DNA of 64,000 nucleotides, from positions 1,420,808 to 1,484,807 of the forward strand of contig VCAZ01000021.1 of assembly GCA_005784505.1 (NCBI GenBank), given 5' to 3'. A program made the position numbers and the translations under genes. The notes beneath the pieces were generated by a model. The model was given only the letters and a program-made list of their open reading frames with translations, made no database searches and was not told where the DNA came from. The stretch comes from Bagarius yarrelli (taxonomy: Eukaryota > Chordata > Actinopteri > Siluriformes > Sisoridae). This document shows, piece by piece, positions 48,856 to 64,000 of the stretch; the stretch's first letter is position 1; every line of letters starts with the position of its first letter.

Positions 48856-49667
48856 GTCTGAAACTTTATGATACTGTCTGCTGACAAGTGTACACCTCTT
48901 TAATTGTAATTGTGAAACAACTTTAAAAAGTTGTTTACTAAACTCTAATACAGTCACTGTCTAATAAACAATATTTTGGTCTAAAAATCTTTCTCTTGCC
49001 AGCCTTTTTTCATCCTGGTTGTAACTTTATTTTTAGACTGCTAGAGGTAAAGGTAGCAGGTGCTCCATGGCCACCTGAAGGATCTTCCTTAGCTGTTTGG
49101 CAGTCAGGAGCAGCACATGCAGGACCTGGTCAATGACCAGGAGATATATGAGGTCTAATGTCTGGCACAATTTTAAAGCTACATTCTGACAATGCCCATT
49201 GTTAAAAGCATTATATAGATAAAACTGAATTAAATCACAGGGTTAATTGGGTTTAATTGACTATACACCTGAAAATATATTCTAGCAGGTAACTTATGTA
49301 CTGTATATAATCTTTTACTTCTAGCTCTGCCCACGAAGTTATTATTGAAATAAGGAACTCAACTAAAAAAAGCTTTGCATTCCTCTTCCAAAACTTTACT
49401 TTTATGTTTTATTTGTAAAGTGCCAGTTCCTTAAACAAAAAAAATTATTTAAATTATTTACTTAAACCAAAGTGGAAAATTATTTACTCTGCTACATAGT
49501 ATTTAATGGCATTACAAATTTTCAAATTAAAAAATGTAAAAAAAATTTACACAGGCCTTTATTAAAATCGTAGCAATGTAACAGTAAATTTATCTTTATC
49601 CAAAGGGCTTAAGTGGGTTGTATTATCTGCCTAGAACTTTCATGATCTGTGTCCCGCAATTCTACCA
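48856..49667. other. Intergenic, nothing recognised
   Basis: AT-rich sequence with no coding or repeat-family signature that I can support. Confidence 0.35.
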
Positions 49668-49912
49668 CCTGTCTTACATTTATATTTCCAGGATATGGCA
49701 GGCGCTCTTATCCAGACCACTTTACATTTACTTTTTATACAACTGAGCAATTGTGGGTGAATAGCCTTGCTCAAGTGGAGGAAAATCTGAAGAGGTGCAG
49801 TGGCATTTTAAGGTGCAGTGGCAACTTGATGGTGCTGGGAATTAAACCCAGATCTTCTTGATATCAGTCCAACACCTTAACCACTGTGCTATCACTTCCC
49901 ACATCTTTGGAT
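49668..49912 (-). repeat. SINE copy, inverted relative to 21.5 kb
   Basis: It runs from the tail end (GGCAGGCGCTCTTATCCAGA) through ACAACTGAGCAATTGTGGGTG and GATGGTGCTGGGAATTAAACC to the tRNA-like head complement (AGTCCAACACCTTAACCACTG). Nearly full length. Confidence 0.75.
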
Positions 49913-50039
49913 CCAGTACCTTCCACTATTCTTCAGACTATCTTAAAACCTCTTTTGCTTTATAACTGCTTTCAACAATAGCTCTGTTCAATTTGGTCAT
50001 GTACTAAACGCATTTAAAGGGGGCAATATTTACTTCTTC

Positions 50040-52119
50040 TGCTTCTCCTTTCCGCTGTTTCCTTCTAGGGGTCGCCACAGGGAATCCCGTCTCCACTCTT
50101 TTACACATTCTCCATTGCTTAAACTCCTGTACCTTCTTTACCTATTCACCCTGTAATCTCACTGTTCCACTTCCCTCTATTTCATTCAAACATATGTACC
50201 CTGTCTTGCTACGACTGACTTTCATTTCTCTTCTCGCCAGAGCAAACCTCCACCTGCTTCCTGCTCTCACTACAGATTACAAAGTCATCTGCAAACATTA
50301 TTGTCCAGGGAGTGTTTCTGTCTGACCTCAATCCATCACCACAGCAAACAAGAAGGGGCTCAAAGCTGATCCCTGATGCAGTCCCACCTTCACTTTGAAC
50401 TCCTCTATCTGCCCACCTCACTACTGTCCTGCTTCCCTCATACATATCCTGCACCACCCCAACATACATCTCTGCTATTCCTCATACAATACCACAGCTC
50501 TTCTCTTGGTACCCTGTCATATGCTTTCTCCAGGTCTACAAAAACACAATGAAGCTCCCTACGACCATCTCTGTACTTCTCCATCAGCATTCTCAGAGCA
50601 AAGATTGCATCTGTAGTGCTCTTGCTGGGCATAAAGTCATACTGCTCCTCACAAATATCTACTACCCTCCTTAACCTAGCTTTCACTACTCTTTCCCATA
50701 CCTTTATTGTATGACTCATCAACTTTATTTCTCTGTAGTTGTTGCAGCTCTGCACATCACCCTTGTTCTTAAAGATAGGCACCATTACACTCCTCCTCCA
50801 TTCCTCAAGCATCTTCTCATTCACTAAAATCCCGTTAAACAATCTAGTAAGAAATTCCACTGCTGCCTCTTCTAGACATTTTCACACCTCCACCGGTATT
50901 TCATCAGGCCTTTCGTCTTTTCATTCTTCAATGCCATCCTAACTTCGTTTGTACTAATCTTTTGAACTTCCTGCTACACATTGTTTACATTTATCAACAC
51001 TTCAAAGTACTTCTTCCATCTTCTCTGTATAGTCTCCTCACTTGTGAGCACCTTTCCATCTCAATTCTTAATAACCCTAACCTGCTGCACATCCTTCCCA
51101 TCTCGATCTCTCTGCCTTGCTAACCTGTACAAGTCCTTCTCCTTCTTTAGTGTCTCGTTATATACCTTCTGCTTGGCCTTAGCCACTTCCCTCTTCACTC
51201 TGTGCCGCACATTCTTGTATTCCTGTCTACTTTCCTGTCTTTTCCATGTCCCACTTCTTTTGGCTAACCTCTTCCTCTGTATACTATCCTGAACTTCCTC
51301 ATTCTACCACCAAGTCTCCTTATTTTCTTTCATCCTTCCATATGACACACCTAGCATCTTTCCTCCTGTCTCCCTGATCACTTTTGCTGTAGTTTGTTAT
51401 TCATCTAAAAATACTAGCTGATCTCCCAGAGCCAGTTTCAGCTCCTGTCTAAATTCTTCACAGTATTCTTTCTTTTTCAACTTCCATTACTTGGTTTTCT
51501 TCTCTACCTTTGATCTCTTTTTCTTCCAGACCAACCTCTTCATTCTACACACCACTATTCCATGTTGTCTGGCCAACTCTCTCCCACTACAACTTTACAA
51601 TCACTAATCTCTTTCAGATCGCTTCATCTACATAAGATCTACCTGTGTGCTCCTGCCTCCGCTCTTATAGGTCACTATATGCTTTTGTCTATTCTGGAAA
51701 AAAGTATTTAACACAGCCATCTCCATCCTTTTTGCAAAGTCTACTATCATCTGTCCTTCACTGTTCCTTTCTCTGACTCCAAACCTGCGCAACACTTCCT
51801 CATCACCTCTGTTCCCCTCACCACCATGTCCATTAAAGTCTGCACCTATCACTACTGTCTCTCCTCTGCAAATACTCACAATTACCTCTTCTAACTCACA
51901 ACCTACTTGTGAGGCATAACCACTTACAACATTCACCATCAACCCTTCAATTTCTAACCTCAGACTCATCACCCTGTCTGACACTCTTTTCACCACCAGA
52001 ACATTCTTCACAAACTCCTCTTTCAGGATCACTCCTACCCTATTTCTCCTCCTATCCAGCCCATGGTAAAACAACTTGAATCCCGATCCAATACTACAAG
52101 CCTTTATTACTAAAAACAA
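50040..52119 (-). mobile_element. RTE-like LINE, internally deleted
   Basis: Minus-strand non-LTR element. The endonuclease part (52,119-51,628) has FKLFYHGLDRRRNRVGVILK, MVNVVSGYASQVGCELEE and VVIGADFNGH. The reverse transcriptase part (50,860-50,209) has FKNKGDVQSCNNYREIKLMS, KSTTDAIFALRMLMEKYRDG, LHCVFVDLEKAYDRVPREEL and FADDFVICSESRKQVEV, so the FADD box is present. The STTDAIF...DLEKAYDRVPREELW pattern is characteristic of the RTE clade. Between the domains the frame is broken by stops. The part encoding the C-terminal RRDGEYIGRRML region, present at 30.7 kb, is missing here, while the 3' tail (CTTTCCGCTGTTTCC) is kept. Confidence 0.85.
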
Positions 52120-53104
52120 GTTAGGATCCCATCTGTTTGGCGTTAAAGCAGCACCATTTTCCAGAAAAAAATCAAAATCCTTGGCATTTATCTACGATTC
52201 ACAATACTCTTGTCCACCCTTTTGAGTTTTGTAATTTGTGGCACAGCATGACAATAGTCCCACAAGTCTCAGTATTTAATCATCTTCTGTTTTTTCTTTA
52301 CTCTTGATGAGGTCATGCTCGTTGATGGGTTTTATATCACTGCTATGTGGATTTAACTCATCCTTCTCCTCCATCTTAAAGTCACTTATGCGCGATATTA
52401 GCTACCTTTGTGCAACTAAACCTGTGTATTAGTGAAAATTCAGATACATTAGTTTACCTACAACTCAAAAAAAAAAATTAAAAAAAAAAATACACAGTTC
52501 ATGGAGCGCTATATACATGGTATATACATGGATATAGCACTGATTAAATACATAATATAGTTGGCCATTTTTGTTTCTTAACTTTTTTTGTGAAGCAGCT
52601 AGTTTGATTTTTTTAAAAGAATACTTTATATGATCTAGTTGTTAGTTACATTGTATCAGTAAAAACAGTTAGTTAGTTAGTTAGAACTTTGACATCAATC
52701 ATTCTGACAGTGAAAACACAAAAAAAACTTAAAATATTTTAAAGTAAATCTCAATGCATTATGCTGCATTATGCCGCATTATTAAAGCGTTGGACTGCCA
52801 ACTGGAAGATCGATTCCTAGCATTACCAATTACCGCTCTTTGGCCTGTTAGCAAAGCCCTTAATCCCCAATTGCTCAGTTCTATAAGCGAGTCAAATGTA
52901 AGTTGCTCTCGATAAGGACTGATCTGCTAAATGCTATAAATGTTAATGATAAAAGTTTTTGGTAAATGTTAGTCTTTAAAGTAATTTTACCCCCAAAGTA
53001 AAAGAGGCAAAAATTGCAAAGATTATTTTCCAGCTGTAAGCCAGCAGAATGGATATTAATTGCAAAACAAAACTGATTAAGCTACAGAACATAACCTTTG
53101 CATG
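52120..53104. other. Intergenic with one SINE
   Basis: AT-rich sequence with a short GTTAGTTAGTTAG run at about 52,669-52,685 and a SINE copy at 52.8 kb. No gene is seen. Confidence 0.4.
52770..52950 (+). repeat. SINE copy
   Basis: Head: GCGTTGGACTGCCAACTGGAAGATC. Middle: CCCAATTGCTCAGTTCTATAAG. Tail: GATCTGCTAAATGCTATAAATG. Same orientation as the 21.5-kb copy. Confidence 0.7.
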
Positions 53105-53645
53105 TACACTGCTTTAAAAAAGTATTCATGCTGCTTAAACTTTTCCACATTTTGTCACCCTACAATCACAAACTTAAATGTATTTTAATTGAGATTATGT
53201 AATAAACACAAAGTAGCAAATTATTGTGAAGTGAAACTAAATATACGGTTGTGAAAAAAAAAATCTGAAAAGTGTCGTGTGCATTTAGCCCCTCTGTACT
53301 CTGATACCCTTAGATAAAATCCAGTGCAATAAATTGCCTTCAGATGTCATCTAATTAGTTAACAAAGTACTGTGTGTAATTTAGTCTAAGTATAAATACA
53401 CCTGTTCTGTGAAGGCCTCAGTGTTTTGTTAGAGAACACTAGTGAACAAACAGCATCTTGAAGACCAAGGAACTCACCAGACAGGTCAGGGATCAAGTTG
53501 TGAAGTTGTTTAAAGCAGTCTTAGGTTTTAAAAAATATCCCAAGCTTTGAATATCTCAAGGAGATGCAACTGCAAACCTACCAAGATATGGCTGTCCACC
53601 TAACCTGATACAGGACAATAAGGAAGAGGAAATCACTTCTTCCAC
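53105..53645 (+). pseudogene. Tc1-like transposon, 5' part with broken transposase start
   Basis: It starts with a diverged Tc1 terminus (TACACTGCTTTAAAAAAGTA), followed by the long non-coding leader typical of this fish family. From 53,457 the frame reads LKTKELTRQVRDQVVKLFKA, then LGFKKYPKL and a stop: the paired-type DNA-binding N-terminus of Tc1 transposase with the initiator ATG changed to TTG. A later piece reads TANLPRYG-like sequence (AACTGCAAACCTACCAAGA). The catalytic part is absent. Confidence 0.75.
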
Positions 53646-54029
53646 AGAGAGGCCTACAGTGATAATATTCATAGTGTCTACACATTCACATTTCTTCACA
53701 TTTTGTGTGTAGACGACTATAGAATTTAAGCGTATAATTCAAGTATAAACTGATATCTCTTCAGCGCCTCCTAGTGTATGGAAGAACAACTTTTTTAAAA
53801 CGACAACAAGAATTAATAGAATAAATAATAATAAAAATGTATTTGATTGGACCACCAGATAGAAAAGGCAGATCTGGAAATAAATTGAAAGCTAGAGATG
53901 GATGTATCATCATAGGTAAATTGTAAGAATTATCGGAAAAATACCAAAATCTAACAACTGCTTTTCTATTTAATTCAAAATTATTGAATACATTTTTGTG
54001 GGTGGTGGTTTATTAATATGAAAAGAAAT

Positions 54030-54180
54030 TTACATTTGTAGCATTTAGCAGACACTCTTATCCAGAGCAACTTACATTTATGTCTTCATACAACTGAGCA
54101 ATTATGGGTTAAGGGCCAATCCAACCCCAATCCTCAACATAGGGAGCCAATACCTTAACCACTGCACTACCACTTCCCAT
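54030..54180 (-). repeat. SINE copy
   Basis: TTTAGCAGACACTCTTATCC at the tail, then ACAACTGAGCAATTATGGGTT, then the head complement ACCTTAACCACTGCACTACC. Confidence 0.75.
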
Positions 54181-54645
54181 TGCAGCATATTATCTCTGAC
54201 TACTCTTCCATCCTACCCTTACTTGAGGTTCTCCTCTTATTATAGCCATATTAAGGATAGATGATATATATATAAAAATTACTGTCTAGAAAAATGGTAT
54301 AGTTGTATAAAGATGCATGGGGATATGAAATAACTCTGCGAATTTATCTTATCTACAGGGACCTCCATATGATAGTACATGGCAGTTTTCCTTTTAACCA
54401 AGCTCTGCATGATGGAAATAAGCAGAAAAAAATAATTTAGCATAAAACACAGAAGACAAAGAACTCTAGATTTACAGAAGAAAACCCGCTCCTGACCAGG
54501 TTGGGTTCATAGAGGGAGTTACCACAGTGACTGACTCCGAGTACATGTTCTCTCTCTCTCTCTCTTTCAGAAACAAGCTTAACTTACCTCACTTTCTTGG
54601 GTTTTAGAATCCTCTGATTCTGAAACTAAAAACCCAGTTTTTAGT

Positions 54646-54807
54646 AAACTTTATTAGTAACTGGTGGTACAGTGTGACCATGGCCAATTAGACATTGGAG
54701 TTGGCCTTATAAAAACATTTTGGTTTGATAGAGGTATTCAGATTTTATTAACTAATCTTGTGCCACAACATGCGTAATAAAAGTTCAACCAGTTACTAAT
54801 AAAGTTT
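54646..54807. repeat. Inverted-repeat unit (possible MITE)
   Basis: AAACTTTATTAGTAACTGG at 54,646-54,664 and its exact reverse complement at 54,789-54,807 enclose 124 bp. The 19-bp arms are perfect. No coding content is present. It lies a few hundred bases downstream of the PUF60 stop codon, and both arms supply AATAAA on one strand. Confidence 0.7.
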
Positions 54808-55310
54808 GACAGCTATAACAATGTTTTATCCATCAGTGAATGAAGCGCTCTGTGAAGCTAGCGCAATCAAAACCATTAATCCACAAGATATGTGGCCAAA
54901 TGGAGGTCATTTAACAGCGGAGGAGTCACATTTGAAGAATTTATTTTCTAGTCATTTTGAAACAAAAGTTTTAGAACAAGAATGAATTTTCTGAAAAAGT
55001 ACTTTTTGGAATAACAAAAAAACCTGCGACCTAATTCAAACTATAACTGACCGAGGAAACAGAAACAATACAAGAACAATCCCAGTCTCTCACAGTACAC
55101 AACAGTGATTTAAAAAAAAAAAAAATCCATGAGTGTGTTTGCATTTGTCCCCAAACAGGATCTATAATAATATCAATGTCAACATCAATAAAAAAATAAT
55201 TACAGGTTAAAAAGCAGGCCTGCACCACTAGGAGCAGTGGTCAGCAGCTGGATCAGTAAGTGTGTGAGACGGGAACAGGTCACCGAGGAAGGGATGGGAT
55301 TTTTTTTAGT

Positions 55311-63480
<8,170 letters not shown>

Positions 63481-64000
63481 CTGTGGTAAACAGACTTGTA
63501 AGACAAAGTTTGTGTGGCATGATTCTTAACTTTATGATTGTGTAATTTCAGACCAAACATCTCCTTAAATTTTTTAGAGACAAATACTTTTGTTCATGTG
63601 AGGGCAAATATTAAACTGAAATGTGAGTCTAACAAATCGGAATACATGTCTCGCTTTTCAAGCTTTTACATCCTCGGACATGGTAAAGCATTTTAAATAT
63701 ACTATCAGACAAACATGTATTAACTAGAAATACATCAATCTGAAGAGTTTTATTGTTTAGGAAGAGGAAAAACTGCAATACTAGGTAAGAATTATAATAT
63801 GGAAACCAACATTGTACTTTTACCATTCAGCAAAAGAAGGAAAGGGTTTACAGGATACTGGCATTCAGCAGAATGCCAGTATCCTGCTTCAAATGCCAGT
63901 ATCCTGCTTTAAATCTGGGAATGCTCAGAAAGTGTGATGAGGTGAGCTGCCCGTCTCAATACTACACAGAAGAAAGCCAAAGTACCTTTGCTTAAATGAC
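63481..64000. other. PUF60 upstream intron to window edge
   Basis: No exon encoding the missing PUF60 N-terminus is visible. It contains the perfect hairpin at 63,851-63,886 reported as a finding. Confidence 0.5.

Overview
This is a vertebrate nuclear window, almost certainly from a teleost fish. Four recognisable genes, all on the minus strand, are split into short exons with GT-AG introns. They sit in AT-rich DNA full of dinucleotide microsatellites and fish-type mobile elements: L2/CR1-like and RTE-like LINEs, Tc1-like transposons, a Ty3/gypsy remnant and a tRNA-derived SINE family. The SINE family resembles ones I know from catfish and other ostariophysans, so a siluriform is a reasonable guess, but that is inference.

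Layout. 1-930: retroelement debris and an LTR-like block. 934-4,900: first coding exon and promoter side of SMARCD3 (BAF60C, a SWI/SNF subunit); the rest of that gene lies left of the window. About 8.6-9.0 kb: an unassigned CpG-rich promoter-like region. 10.5-16.2 kb: TMUB1 (ubiquitin-like membrane protein), with a likely non-coding first exon near 16.2 kb. 21.1-34.9 kb: FASTK (mitochondrial RNA-binding FAST/RAP protein), reconstructed as nine coding exons with consistent phases and 898 residues, plus a likely 5' UTR exon and promoter near 34.2-34.9 kb. 35-55 kb: a gene-poor stretch holding a Tc1-like relic with long inverted repeats, a CTCF-like site, a 2.7-kb degenerate 24-bp tandem array, an L2/CR1-like LINE, a gypsy remnant and an RTE-like LINE. 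55.3-63.5 kb: PUF60 (poly-U-binding splicing factor), ten exons, lacking only its extreme N-terminal exons to the right.

SMARCD3, TMUB1 and FASTK are neighbours on human 7q36, where other genes separate SMARCD3 from TMUB1. PUF60 is on 8q24 in human. The window is therefore a compacted or rearranged syntenic block. The genes do not form an operon-like unit. The most unusual non-genic signals are the 24-bp array at 38.3-41.0 kb, three near-perfect short hairpins, a long TG/CG tract beside the FASTK promoter, and a GC-AG intron in PUF60. I found no clearly new gene system.
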